A stretch of 64,000 nucleotides of DNA, from assembly GCF_000004195.4 (NCBI RefSeq), contig NC_030679.2, positions 153,471,374 through 153,535,373 of the forward strand, written 5' to 3'. Positions within the stretch are counted from its first letter, which is position 1. Every line of letters begins with the position of its first letter. Of the stretch, positions 22,048-32,639 are shown piece by piece. Under the pieces are notes generated by a model. That model was not told the DNA's origin, did no database searches, and was given only the letters and a program-made list of their open reading frames with translations. A program made the translations under genes and the position numbers. This DNA is from Xenopus tropicalis. Lineage: Eukaryota; Chordata; Amphibia; Anura; Pipidae.

Positions 22048-24913
22048 TTAAAGGAACAGTAACACTAAAAAATGAAAGAGCGTTAAAGTAATAAAAATAT
22101 AATGCACTGTTGCCCTGCACTGGCAAAACTGGTGTGTTTGCTACAGTAACCCTACTATAGTTTATATAAATACCCCGCTGTGTAGCCCCGGGGGCAGCCA
22201 TTCCTGCACTGGCAAAACTGGTGTGTTTGCTACAGTAACCCTACTATAGTTTATATAAATACCCCGCTGTGTAGCCCCGGGGGCAGTCGTTCCTGCACCG
22301 GTACAGCTGGGGTGTTTGCTACAGAAACCCTACTATAGTTTATATAAATACCCCGCTGTGTAGCCCCGGGGGCAGCCGTTCCTGCAACTGGTACAAGCTG
22401 GGGTGTTTGCTACAGAAACCCTACTATAGTTTATATAAATACCCCGCTGTGTAGCCCCCGGGGCAGCCATTCCTGCACTGGTACAGCTGGGGTGTTTGCT
22501 ACAGAACCCTACTATAGTTATATAAATACCCCGCTGTGTAAGCCCCGGGGGCAGCCATTCCTGCACTGGTACAGCTGGGGTGTTTGCTACAGAAACCCTA
22601 CTATAGTTTATATAAATAACCCCGCTGTGTAGCCCCGGGGGCAGCCATTCCTGCACTGGTACAGCTGGGGTGTTTGCTACAGAAACCCTACTATAGTTTA
22701 TATAAATACCCCGCTGTGTAGCCCCGGGGGCAGCCATTCCTGCACTGGTACAGCTGGGGTGTTTGCTACAGAAACCCTACTATAGTTTATATAAATACCC
22801 CGCTGTGTAGCCCCGGGGGCAGCCATTCCTGCACTGGTACAGCTGGGGTGTTTGCTACAGAAACCCTACTATAGTTTATATAAATACCCCGCTGTGTAGC
22901 CCCGGGGGCAGCCATTCCTGCACCGGTACAGCTGGGGTGTTTGCTACAGAAACCCTACTATAGTTTATATAAATACCCCGCTGTGGAGCCCCGGGGGGGG
23001 AGGCAGCCATTCCTGCACTGGTACAGCTGGGGTGTGTTTGCTACAGAAACCCTACTATAGTTTATATAAATACCCCGCTGTGTAGCCCCGGGGGCAGCCA
23101 TTCCTGCACTGGTACAGCTGGGGTGTTTGCTACAGAAACCCTACTATAGTTTATATAAATACCCCGCTGTGTAGCCCGGGGGCCAAGCCCATTCCTGCAC
23201 TGGTACAGCTGGGTGTTTGCTACAGAAACCCTACTATAGTTTATATAAATACCCCGCTGTGTAGCCCCGGGGGCAGCCGTTCCTGCACCGGTTACAGCTG
23301 GGGGTGTTTGCTACAGAAACCCTACTATAGTTTATATAAATACCCCGCTGTGTAGCCCCGGGGGGGAGGCAGCCATTCCTGCACTGGTACAGCTGGGGTG
23401 TTTGCTACAGAAACCCTACTATAGTTTATATAAATACCCCGCTGTGTAGCCCCGGGGTAGCCATTCCTGCACTGGTACAGCTGGGGTGTTTGCCTACAGA
23501 AACCCTACTATAGTTTATATAAATACCCCCGCTGTGTAGCCCCGGGGGCAGCCATTCCTGCACTGGTACAGCTGGGGTGGTTTGCTACAGAAACCCTACT
23601 ATATGTTTATATAAATACCCCGCTGTGTAGCCCCGGGGGCAGCCATTCCTGCACTGGTACAGCTGGGGTGTTTGCTACAGAAACCCTACTATAGTTTATA
23701 TAAATACCCCGCTGTGTAGCCCCGGGGGGGAGGCAAGCCATTCCTGCACTGGTACAGCTGGGGTGTTTGCTACAGAAACCCTACTATAGTTTATATAAAT
23801 CCCCGCTGTGTAGCCCCGGGGGGGGAGGCAGCCATTCCTGCACTGGTACAGCTGGGGTGTTTGCTACAGAAACCCTACTATAGTTTATATAAATACCCCG
23901 CTGTGTAGCCCCGGGGGCAGCCGTTCCTGCACTGGTACAGCTGGGGTGTTTGCTACAGAAACCCTACTATAGTTTATATAAATACCCCGCTGTGTAGCCC
24001 CGGGGGCAGCCATTCCTGCACTGGTACAGCTGGGGTGTTTGCTACAGAAACCCTACTATAGTTTATATAAATACCCCGCTGTGTAGCCCCGGGGGGGGAG
24101 GCAGCCATTCCTGCACTGGTACAGCTGGGGTGTTTGCTACAGAAACCCTACTATAGTTTATATAAATACCCCGCTGTGTAGCCCCGGGGGCAGCCATTCA
24201 AGCTGGAAAAAAGGAGAAAAGGCACAGGTTACATAGCAGATAACTAATAAGTCCTGTAGAATACAATAGTGTTCTATCTGTTATCTGCTGTGTGCCTGTG
24301 CCTTTTCTCCTTTGAACGGCTGCCCCCGGGGCTACACAGCGGGGTATTTATATAAACTATAGTAGGGTTTCTGTAGCAAACACCCCAGCTGTACCAGTGC
24401 AGGAATGGCTGCCCCCGGGGCTACACAGCGGGGTATTTATATAAACTATAGTAGGGTTTCTGTAGCAAACACCCCAGCTGTACCAGTGCAGGAATGGCTG
24501 CCCCCGGGGCTACACAGCGGGGTATTTATATAAACTATAGTAGGGTTTCTGTAGCAAACACCCCAGCTGTACCCAGTGCAGGAATGGCTGCCCCGGGGCT
24601 ACACAGCGGGGTATTTATATAAACTATAGTAGGGTTTCTGTAGCAAACACCCCAGCTGTACCAGTGCAGGAATGGCTGCCCCCGGGGCTACACAGCGGGG
24701 TATTTATATAAACTATAGTAGGGTTTCTGTAGCAAACACCCCAGCTGTACCAGTGCAGGAATGGCTGCCCCCGGGGCTACACAGCGGGGTATTTATATAA
24801 ACTATAGTAGGGTTTCTGAAGTAAACACACAACTTTTACCAGTGCAGGCAGCAGCACATTATATTTTAGTTACTTTTATACACTTTCATTTTTTGGTGTT
24901 ACTGTTCCTTTAA
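22048..24913. mobile_element. Fold-back T2/Kolobok-like MITE with internal tandem expansion
   Basis: The ends are near-perfect inverted repeats. The left starts TTAAAGGAACAGTAACACTA at 22048; the right, read on the minus strand, starts TTAAAGGAACAGTAACACCA at 24913. Both keep the TTAA target-type site. The centre (about 24190-24325) is a second inverted repeat around GGAGAAAAGGCACAGG and CCTGTGCCTTTTCTCC. Between end and centre, an 89-bp segment (TTCCTGCACTGGTACAGCTG to the GGGGGCAGCCA end) is repeated about 22 times on the left arm and, in opposite orientation, about 6 times on the right arm. No transposase is present, so it is non-autonomous. Assignment to the superfamily is from family knowledge of frog MITE termini. 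Confidence 0.88.
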
Positions 24914-25240
24914 CCAGATCAGATCATTTCTCCACAGATCCGTTACCCAGCAGCGCCCCCTACCTGAGGAGCTGCCTGCCGGAACCCCAATGCACTCTGG
25001 GAGGCTGAGCAACCCTGCAGTTAGTTATCAGAACCAGCAACAAAACTGCTATTCTGTGAAACCCCGGTTGCTAAGGGGGGTTGCTAAGGGGGAACCTCAC
25101 ACATGAACGATCAGTATTTGCACTAGAACATAAAGACCAACTGCATGAAGGAGCCTGCTGCCCCCCTGTATTCCTGCTTGGCTCCCTAAGCTGCAGGGCC
25201 GGACCCACCGTGACTAAGGGGGAGGGCTACCTCGTATCAT
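24914..25240. other. Unannotated intergenic sequence
   Basis: Non-repetitive sequence between the MITE and the hAT-like remnant, with one small GGTTGCTAAGGGGG duplication near 25070. A minus-strand AATAAA (25241-25246) could be an alternative poly(A) signal for ybx2. No exon is recognised. Confidence 0.5.
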
Positions 25241-25554
25241 TTTATTGAGCCACCCACATGCCCCCCCAATCTACCCACCCATAATGGCAAGGGGGGACCA
25301 GAGAGGGGTCACTCAGGCACAGCAGCCCCTGGGGGCCAGGGAGACCCCGAAAGCGGGAAAACCCAATAATACCCCAACTCACTGCCATTCACCACCCAGA
25401 CCCAACTAATTGGGGGGGGGGGCACATATACAAACAGAACATAGGGCCCAAAACCTTAATTGGAGCAAGAAACCCAACAAGTGGCCCCTAATGGAGTCTG
25501 GGAAATGCCTGTAGATAATGGCGCCAACTAGGAGCCCAAGGGCAGGGGCGGGGG

Positions 25555-25845
25555 CAGGGGCAGGGGGCCTGTGGCTCTTTGATGGCTGCATCTGGCTCGC
25601 TGCCAAATCTTTAATAAAAAAAACAACAACGGGGGCGTGGCCTGCGCTTGGCAGATAGATGTGTTTTAAGCCTTAGAACACGTCTTCTATCCGCCAAGCA
25701 CAGGCCACGCCCTCCTCCACATCCGGCATCCTTGGGACCCGCGGCCAATCATATTGTTTGGCTCTCACGGAATTACATTTTAAATTATGTGGTGTTTATG
25801 GCTCTCTCTGCCAAAAAGGTTCCTGACCCCTGCCTTAACCCCAAG
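25555..25845. mobile_element. hAT-like non-autonomous element remnant
   Basis: Contains a GGCTCTTTGATGGCTGCATC segment, TTAATAAAAAAAACAACAAC, an imperfect hairpin at about 25631-25712 (GGGCGTGGCCTGCGCTTGGC against GCCAAGCACAGGCCACGCCC) and a right end reading GCCAAAAAGGTTCCTGACCC. The last motif is the usual terminus of many vertebrate hAT elements. The left end is not clear and there is no open reading frame, so this is a degraded or non-autonomous copy. Confidence 0.55.
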
Positions 25846-25867
25846 AGGCATCAGAGGACCAAGGGCA

Positions 25868-26222
25868 GCCCCCCCACTCGCACTCGCACCCGCAGCCTCG
25901 GGCGCCCCCCCCCCCCCCCCCACTCGCACCCGCAGCCTCGGGCGCCCCCCCCCCCACCCGCAGCCTCGGGCGCCCCCCCCCCCCCCCCACTCGCACCCGC
26001 AGCCTCGGGCGCCCCCCCACTCGCACCCGCAGCCTCGGGCGCCCCCCCCCACTCGCACCCGCAGCCTCGGGCGCCCCCCCCCCACTCGCACCCGCAGCCT
26101 CGGGCGCCCCCCCCACTCGCACCCGCAGCCTCGGGCGCCCCCCCCCCACTCGCACCCGCAGCCTCGGGCGCCCCCCCCACTCGCACCCGCAGCCTCAGGC
26201 GCCCCCCCCCCCACTCGCAGCT
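25868..26222. repeat. C-rich minisatellite between slc2a4 and ybx2
   Basis: About 10-11 copies of CACTCGCACCCGCAGCCTCG followed by GGCG and a run of 7-15 C's. Read on the minus strand the C runs become G tracts, so G-quadruplex or i-motif formation is possible. Proline/glycine-rich frames across it are artefacts. Confidence 0.93.
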
Positions 26223-26314
26223 GGGGGGTAGGTGCCCTGCTGCCCATTCAGATCCAACTCATTGTGCCACACAGCCCCCCCCCCCCCCCCCAGGGCAAGA
26301 AAGACACGGACACG

Positions 26315-26506
26315 GGATCTGCAGTTCCATCTTTACTGCTGCACCCCCTGTGCAATAAAACATAACCCCCAAACAAAGTGCAAACAAGCCCCTCCCACCA
26401 ATACAAACAGTGTGGGGGGGACACCCCCCTATTTAAAGTGAACGATTGCAGTACCCCAAGAATTCCCACGAACCCGGTGCAGCCGAAGACGGAAATGCGC
26501 TGGAAC
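26315..26506 (-). other. ybx2: Predicted ybx2 last exon (3'UTR only)
   Basis: On the minus strand a strong acceptor (CTTTCTTTCCTTATGCAG, exon from 26506) faces the donor CAACAG/GTAGGA at 28213 just after the ybx2 stop. The predicted exon ends with AGTAAA (26332-26337), a known poly(A) signal variant, followed by GU-rich sequence. The stop would lie 43 nt before the exon junction, within the limit that avoids nonsense-mediated decay. The alternative is an unspliced 3'UTR reaching AATAAA at 25241-25246. Confidence 0.6.
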
Positions 26507-26559
26507 CTGCATAAGGAAAGAAAGGAGCGTCAGCTCTTGTACTCAGGGACCCCCCAGGG

Positions 26560-28095
26560 GCAAACGGGAACATACAGGCAAACTGCCCTGGGGCAAAGGG
26601 GACTATACAGAGAAACTGCCCTGCCCTGGGGCAAAGGGGACCATACAGAGAAGCTGCCCTGCCCTGGTGCAAAGGGGACCATACAGAGAAACTGCCCTGC
26701 CCTGGGGCAAAGGGGACCATACAGAGAAGCTGCCCTGCCCTGGGGCAAAGGGGACCATACAGAGAAACTGCCCTGCCCTGGGGTAAAGGGAACCATACAG
26801 AGAAGCTGCCCTGCCCTGGAGCAAAGGGGACCATACAGAGAAACTGCCCTGCCCTGGGGCAAAGGGGACCATACAGAGAAGCTGCCCTGCCCTGGGGCAA
26901 GGGGACCATACAGAGAAACTGCCCTGCCCTGGGGTAAAGGGGACCATACAGAGAAGCTGCCCTGCCCTGGGGCAAAGGGGACCATACAGAGAAACTGCCC
27001 TGCCCTGGGGCAAAGGGGACCATACAGAGAAGCTGCCCTGCCCTGGGGCAAAGGGGACCATACAGAGAAACTGCCCTGCCCTGGGGCAAAGGGGACCATA
27101 CAGAGAAACTGCCCTGCCCTGGGGCAAAGGGGACCATACAGAGAAACTGCCCTGCCCTGGGGCAAAGGGGACCATACAGAGAAACTGCCCTGCCCTGGGG
27201 CAAAGGGGACCATACAGAGAAACTGCCCTGCCCTGGGGCAAAGGGGACCATACAGAGAAACTGCCCTGCCCTGGGGCAAAGGGGACCATACAGAGAAGCT
27301 GCCCTGCCCTGGGGCAAAGGGGACCATACAGAGAAACTGCCCTGCCCTGGGGTAAAGGGAACCATACAGAGAAGCTGCCCTGCCCTGGGGCAAAGGGGAC
27401 CATACAGAGAAGCTGCCCTGCCCTGGGGCAAAGGGGACCATACAGAGAAACTGCCCTGCCCTGGGGTAAAGGGGACCATACAGAGAAGCTGCCCTGCCCT
27501 GGAGCAAAGGGGAACATACAGGCAAACTGCCCTGCCCTGGGGCAAAGGGGAACATACAGAGAAGCTGCCCTGCCCTGGGGCAAAGGGGACCATACACAGA
27601 AGCTGCCCTGCCCTGGGGCAAAGGGGACCATACACAGAAGCTGCCCTGCCCTGGTGCAAAGGGGAACATACAGGCAAACTGCCCTGCCCTGGGGCAAAGG
27701 GGACCATACAGAGAAGCTGCCCTGCCCTGGGGCAAAGGGGACCATACAGAGAAGCTGCCCTGCCCTGGGGCAAAGGGGAACATACAGAGAAGCTGCCCTG
27801 CCCTGGGGCAAAGGGGACCATACACAGAAGCTGCCCTGCCCTGGGGCAAAGGGGACCATACACAGAAGTTGCCCTGCCCTGGGGCAAAGGGGACCATACA
27901 GAGAAGCTGCCCTGCCCTGGGGCAAAGGGGACCATACAGAGAAGCTGCCCTGCCCTGGGGCAAAGGGGGCCATACTGACAAACTGCCCTGCCCTGGGGCA
28001 AAGGGGGCCATACTGACAAACTGCCCTGCCCTGGGGCAAAGGGGGCCATACTGACAAACTGCCCTGCCCTGGGGCAAAGGGGACCATACAGAGAA
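26560..28095. repeat. 38-bp minisatellite downstream of ybx2 stop
   Basis: About 40 copies of a 38-bp unit (CTGCCCTGCCCTGGGGCAAA plus GGGGACCATACAGAGAAA). Local variants include ACACAGAAG, GGCAAACTG and ACTGACAAAC. It lies in the predicted ybx2 3'UTR intron. The unit has no stop codon in any minus-strand frame, and since 38 is not a multiple of 3, three overlapping minus-strand open frames of more than 500 codons arise. These are artefacts. Confidence 0.96.
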
Positions 28096-28213
28096 GCACA
28101 TGATCGAGGGGGTGAATTCCGTGGGATGGGGCACAAACACAGGGTGGAAGGGGTACAAGCAACACAAATCAGCCAGTATGGGGCAATAACATAACTGTGG
28201 GAAATGTTCCTAC

Positions 28214-28304
28214 CTGTTGCCCCTGAAAGATGCCCCATGTCTAGCGGTGGAGGCGGTCACTCTGGGGCAGGGGTATCTGCCATCCCGGGCTCCGGTGCAG
28301 AGGT
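28214..28304 (-). CDS. ybx2: ybx2 exon 9: C-terminus and stop
   Basis: Acceptor GTTCTGTTAG. It encodes [15 protein letters not shown] followed by TGA at 28257-28259. The exon continues 43 nt to a donor (CAACAG/GTAGGAA), suggesting a 3'UTR intron. The coding part is 28257-28304. Confidence 0.88.
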
Positions 28305-31300
28305 CTAACAGAACAAAGCAGAGTAAGTGCAATACAGGCCCCTCCCACGCCCCGCTTGGTACCCCCCCCGGCCGAGGGCCCCACCTCATACCTGATCTGC
28401 TGCGTCACCATCTGTGGGGGAGTCAGCGGGGGGCCCTTCGGAAACAGGGTGCTGCGTTGGTTCCGCTTTGCCGTCACCCTACAGAATGGGGATAAGTCAG
28501 TAAGTGCATCATATAGGCCCCGCCTCCTCTCCCATGATTCCCAGTAACCAACACACCTGGGCTGTGGGCTGCACTGGGGCCGCTCCTTGGCGCCTGCGCC
28601 GCTGAAAATACGGTCTGGTGCGTTGCCGCTGGGGCTCCGGGCGGGGGCCTTCCCCCGGGGCAGCTTTGGGCTCTCCATCACCCCCTTCTGGGGTCTGCTG
28701 AGGTGAGGGGCGAGGGCGGAATGGCCTGTCATTGGGGGTGGCAGCGTTAGGATGTTGCTACGGAGACCATGTCCCTCTACATACCCTAGCTAGGGGGGCA
28801 AACCTGGGGTAGAGATATTGCCCCTGCCCCACACCCCAGCTCGCCCCTGCCCCGCCCCATACCCCAGCTAGACCCCGCCCCATACCCCAGCTAGCCCCAT
28901 ACCCCAGCTAGCCCCCGCCCCATACCCCAGCTAGCCCCCGCCCCATACCCCAGCTAGCCCCCGCCCCATACCCCAGCTAGCCCCATACCCCAGCTAGCCC
29001 CATACCCCAGCTAGCCCCCGCCCCATACCCCAGCTAGCCGCTGCCCCATACCCCAGCTAGCCGCTGCCCCATATAGGGGCCAAACCTGCGAAATCTCTGT
29101 CGGAACCTGCGAGGGGGCGGTCTCTGCTGGTCGTCACCACTAGCCGAGACTTCCGACACTGGAGCAGCCGGATCCTTATTCTCTGATTGGTCATTGGCCT
29201 ACAAAGGAGAGAGCTCATTTAATGAAGGTTACAGGATGGGGGCTTCTCCCAAGAGCTTACAATCTATGGCTGCAATTAGAAGTGTATATATCATAGCATA
29301 CACACACATATATGAGAAGGGGCGAAACGTTGGCTGTCTGTGCCCTGAATAAACATTCCCCTTTGCCAATGGAGGTGCCGGAGCCCCATTCTGTCAGTAG
29401 GTTCCCCCCAGACACACTTACCTCCGATCCCTGGCTCTGCTGGTTGGGGGGCCGGGGACCCCTCCGGAAACGCCTTCTATAGAAGAAAGGAGGGGGGCGC
29501 CGACGCTGGGGTCTCTGCTGTTGCTGGGGGGACCCCTCCTCCCCTCTCTCCCCTTCACTCATCTGTTCCGGACTAACCCCTTCCCCGCCAGACTCCCCCG
29601 CAGTATCCGCACGCGGGCGGTAGAAACGTCGGCGAAACCTTCGTCTGTTTGGGGCAAAGCGGCTTCCTTTCACTGGGACCCCCCCGGGGCCGGTCACATT
29701 GGCCGCCTCTGCTCCCTGCATGGGAAGGAAGAGATGATTGGGGGCCGCAGCGCTCAGGGGCCTATCCCACCATGCACTGGGGCAGCTCTCACCTTCTCTC
29801 CTTCTACCACATCAAACTCCACCGTCTCGCCATCACCCACACTGCGCAGAAACTTCCGCGGATTGTTCCTTTTTATTGCAGTCTGGGGGGGGGGGGGGAC
29901 AGAACATCAGCAATTCCATGTCACACAGTCAGTCCCCCAGGGGCCTCTTTGGTAGTAAAGACCCCCTTCCTATGCTGATGGTGAGATCCCCTTTCCTCCC
30001 CACCCCCAATGCATCACTCATTCCCCCTCTCTTGGTAGGGAACCCCATAACCCGACTGCCCTTACAGTAAGGAACCCCTTCCTATGCTGATGGTGAGATC
30101 CCCTTTCCTCCCCACCCCCAATGTATCATTCATTCCCCCTCTCTAGGTAGGGAATCCCATAACCTGACTGCCCTTACAGTAAGGAACCCCTTCCTATGCT
30201 GATGGTGAGATCCCCTTTCCTCCCCACCCCCAATGTATCACTCATTCCCCCTCTCTTGGTAGGGAACCCCATAACCTGACTGCCCTTACAGTAAGGAACC
30301 CCTTCCTATGCTAATGGTGAGATCCCGTTTCCTCCCCACCCCCAATGTATCACTCATTCCCCCTCTCTGGGTAGGGAACCCCATAACCTGACTGCCCTTA
30401 CAGTAAGGAACCCCTTCCTATGCTAATGGTGAGATCCCGTTTCCTCCCCACCCCCAATGTATCACTCATTCCCCCTCTCTGGGTAGGGAACCCCATAACC
30501 CGACTGCCCTTACAGTAAGGAACCCCTTCCTATGCTGATGGTGAGATCCCCTTTCCTCCCCACCCCCAATGTATCACTCATTCCCCCTCTCTGGGTAGGG
30601 AACCCCATAACCTGACTGCCCTTACAGTAAGGAACCCCTCCCTATGCTGATGGTGAGATCTCCTTTCCTCCCCACCCCCAATGTATCACTCATTCCCCCT
30701 CTCTTGGTAGGGAACCCCATAACATGACTGCCCTTACAGTAAGGAACCCCTTCCTATGCTGATGGTGAGATCTCCTTTCCTCCCCACCCCCAATGTATCA
30801 CTCATTCCCCCTCTCTGGGTAGGGAATCCCATAACCCGACTGCCCTTACAGTAAGGAACCCCTTCCTATGCTGATGGTGAGATCTCCTTTCCTCCCCACC
30901 CCAATGAATCACTGCACAGACTCACTGGCAGGCCTAGGGGCCAGTTACCCAAGCTCACTGGGAGCCAAGAGAATGCCATGCGGGGCCCAATGAGACAGAC
31001 GTACGGATACAGTGCCCCCGGTACCCAGCATGCCATTCTCAGTGCCAATAGGAGCAGCGTACAGGGGAAGCCCCTAGGCTAGTCACACAGATTGCCCAGA
31101 AGCCATGACACATGGAGGCGCCCCAGAACCTGTATGAAGAGGACGAGGCACTTACCTGATGCACAAACACATCTTCCTTGGTGTCGTTTCTGTGAGGAAA
31201 AGCCAACAGGTGAGTAAGGGAGCCCAGAGGGACCAATCCATGCATTTAGTCATTAACGGCTGCGGCAGCCACAGGAGCTGACACTTGCCCCACAACTAAG

Positions 31301-32572
31301 GTACATAAAGCCCCACTAAAACTATTGCCCCAGCTTATCTCTACCCCCCAGTAGCTAAACCCGTTGCCCACAGCGGATTGGTGCCTCACAGTCACACTAC
31401 AAGTGCACTGATTGGGCGGAGCCGCGGGTAAGTCCCATACCTGTTGATAAATCCGTAGCCATTCCGAACGTTAAACCACTTCACTGTCCCTTGCACTTGG
31501 GTGGCTGCAAAGCAAAGCGACAGTTAGTGAGACTCACATGGGGGCAGTTCATACAGTGAGGGCGGGGCCAAGCGACTTGGGGAGGGGTTTAGTCTCTATA
31601 GAGTTAAAGGAATACATTCCCAAAACCAGGTGAAAAAATGGCTAATGGAACCGGCATATGAATAGTTAATGGGAAGGGGCTTATTCTCTATCCATAAATG
31701 AACAAACAGGTATATAAATAGTTAATGGGAAGGGGCTTATTCTCTATCCATAAAGGAACAAACCGGTACATAAATAGTTAATGGGAAGGGGCTTATTCTC
31801 TATCCATAAAGGAACAAACCGGTACATAAATAGTTAATGGGAAGGGGCTTATTCTCTATCCATAAAGGAACAAACCGGTACATAAATAGTTAATGGGAAG
31901 GGGCTTATTCTCTATTCATGGAGATAAATGAACAAACAGGTATATAAATAGTTAATGGGAAGGGGCTTATTCGCTATCCATAAAGGAACAAACCGGTACA
32001 TAAATAGTTAATGGGAAGGGGCTTATTCTCTATCCATAAAGGAACAAACCGGTACATAAATAGTTAATGGGAAGGGGCTTATTCTCTATCCATAAAGGAA
32101 CAAACCGGTACATAAATAGTTAATGGGAAGGGGCTTATTCTCTATCCATAAAGGAACAAACCGGTACATAAATAGTTAATGGGAAGGGGTCACAGAGTTA
32201 AAGGGACACCGTCAATAAATGGTTAAAGGGGTGGGATCTCTAATTCTCCCTATAAATAGAGGAATAAAGGAGGAGCAACATCCCAACCAATGAGAGAAGC
32301 CCGACTAGAAAGACGCGGGTCCCGCCCACGCCCCGCCCCCGTGCAAGTGTACGCCCCGCCCCATGGGGTACCAAGCTACAGTGCAAGTATTATTTGCCCC
32401 CTCCCTTACTGCCCCCCTCCCTTACTGCCCCCCTACGCACCCGACGGCGCCACTCACCCAGGACTTTCTTGTTGGGCTGGTTCCGAGCCGCGGATATCGT
32501 TGGCTTTTGGATCTCTGGTGCCGATTCCGGTTCCAGCACCGGTTCGGGCTCCCGGGGTTCCGCCTCACTCAT
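28257..32572 (-). CDS. ybx2: ybx2 (FRGY2 / Y-box protein 2), complete, nine coding exons
   Basis: Germ-cell Y-box protein: binds Y-box (CCAAT-containing) promoters in the nucleus and packages stored maternal mRNA in oocytes. Coding exons on the minus strand: 32572-32458, 31504-31441, 31189-31156, 29882-29793, 29715-29422, 29198-29086, 28725-28557, 28478-28392 and 28304-28257, all with GT-AG introns. They total 1014 bp, 337 residues. Order: acidic N-tail ([11 protein letters not shown]); cold-shock domain from about residue 39 with RNP1 (NGYGFI) and RNP2 (VFVHQ); then the alternating basic/aromatic and acidic islands ([52 protein letters not shown]) used for RNA binding and self-association. 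The length agrees with frog FRGY2 (about 336). Start chosen at MSEAE: Kozak A at -3, and the upstream in-frame ATG (32653) lies before the expected transcription start. Confidence 0.97.
28392..28478 (-). CDS. ybx2: ybx2 exon 8: acidic tail island
   Basis: An 87-bp, phase 0-0 exon encoding [15 protein letters not shown] then [14 protein letters not shown], an acidic, Pro/Ser-rich island. The introns on both sides are under 90 bp (87 and 78 bp) and lack tandem repeats. Confidence 0.93.
28557..28725 (-). CDS. ybx2: ybx2 exon 7: basic/aromatic island
   Basis: A 169-bp exon starting at codon position 3. It encodes [20 protein letters not shown], then [18 protein letters not shown] and [10 protein letters not shown], so it holds an acidic and a basic island. 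It matches the FRGY2 C-terminal domain. Confidence 0.95.
28785..29068. repeat. 23-bp/15-bp minisatellite in ybx2 intron 6
   Basis: About 12 copies of CCCCAGCTAGCCCCCGCCCC-type units, with shorter copies lacking the CCCGCC part. It lies between exon 7 (28725) and exon 6 (29086) and ends 18 bp from the exon 6 donor. Confidence 0.93.
29086..29198 (-). CDS. ybx2: ybx2 exon 6
   Basis: A 113-bp exon encoding [20 protein letters not shown] then [17 protein letters not shown] and a split Arg codon. Acceptor CTCCTTTGTAG, donor GTTTGG (a weak donor). The sequence matches the FRGY2 island pattern of acidic then Arg/aromatic. Confidence 0.94.
29281..29400. repeat. Interspersed repeat-like segment in ybx2 intron 5
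   Basis: Contains AAGGGGCGAAACGTTGGCTG followed by CTGAATAAACATTCCC and GGAGGTGCCGGAGCCCC. The same layout (CGAAACGTT core, AATAAA, GC-rich tail) occurs at 16240-16340, suggesting a dispersed repeat family. Confidence 0.45.
29422..29715 (-). CDS. ybx2: ybx2 exon 5: first basic islands
   Basis: A 294-bp, phase 0-0 exon (98 codons). It starts [20 protein letters not shown], continues with [16 protein letters not shown], an acidic island [20 protein letters not shown], a short poly-Gln and [20 protein letters not shown], and ends NQQSQGSE. This is the exon most diagnostic of FRGY2/Ybx2. The upstream intron is 77 bp. Confidence 0.97.
29793..29882 (-). CDS. ybx2: ybx2 exon 4: end of cold-shock domain
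   Basis: A 90-bp, phase 0-0 exon encoding [20 protein letters not shown] then [10 protein letters not shown]. It completes the cold-shock domain. Its acceptor follows a long pyrimidine tract (13 C's). The residue after IK is Arg; Lys is usual in the family. Confidence 0.96.
29950..30908. repeat. 112-bp tandem repeat in ybx2 intron 3
   Basis: About 8.5 copies of a 112-bp unit, including AAGGAACCCCTTCCTATGCT, GATGGTGAGATCCCCTTTCC and AACCTGACTGCCCTTACAGT. It accounts for most of the expanded intron between exons 3 and 4. Each unit holds CTTACAGTAAGG, which looks like joined splice consensus sequence on the plus strand, but no exon is associated with it. Confidence 0.96.
31156..31189 (-). CDS. 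ybx2: ybx2 exon 3: RNP2 micro-exon
   Basis: A 34-bp exon with the length typical of this exon in Y-box genes. It completes Arg and encodes [11 protein letters not shown], including the RNP2 motif (VFVHQ) of the cold-shock domain. Acceptor TTTTCCTCACAG, donor GTAAGT. Confidence 0.96.
31441..31504 (-). CDS. ybx2: ybx2 exon 2: RNP1
   Basis: A 64-bp exon, again the usual Y-box gene size. It encodes (A)[20 protein letters not shown], with the RNP1 core NGYGFI and the aromatic residues that stack on RNA bases. Donor GTATGG. Confidence 0.97.
31640..32190. repeat. 56-bp tandem repeat in ybx2 intron 1
   Basis: About 9-10 copies of a 56-bp AT-richer unit (CATAAAGGAACAAACCGGTA then CATAAATAGTTAATGGGAAG and GGGCTTATTCTCTATC). 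GAGTTAAAGG flanks the array on both sides (31601 and 32195), possibly remnants of a transposon terminus; this is uncertain. Confidence 0.94.
32458..32572 (-). CDS. ybx2: ybx2 exon 1: start and acidic N-tail
   Basis: Contains 115 coding bases: ATG, then [20 protein letters not shown] and [18 protein letters not shown] plus one base of the next Ala codon. Donor GTGAGT. The start context is AGC-ATG (A at -3). The N-tail is rich in Glu/Pro, as in FRGY2. Confidence 0.96.
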
Positions 32573-32639
32573 GCTCCTCCTCGGGGTGACGGTACCGGCG
32601 TTTGTCGCTCTCTGGGCCCCTCCCCCCACCTGTAACGGA

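Noticed and set aside
25648..26358. Proline-rich 236-codon plus-strand open frame
   Set aside because: It spans a hAT-like remnant and a C-rich array, and the reverse strand is equally open. No homology recognised.
26433..28238. Three overlapping minus-strand open frames of 520-601 codons
   Set aside because: They are three registers of the same 38-bp repeat in the predicted ybx2 3'UTR intron.
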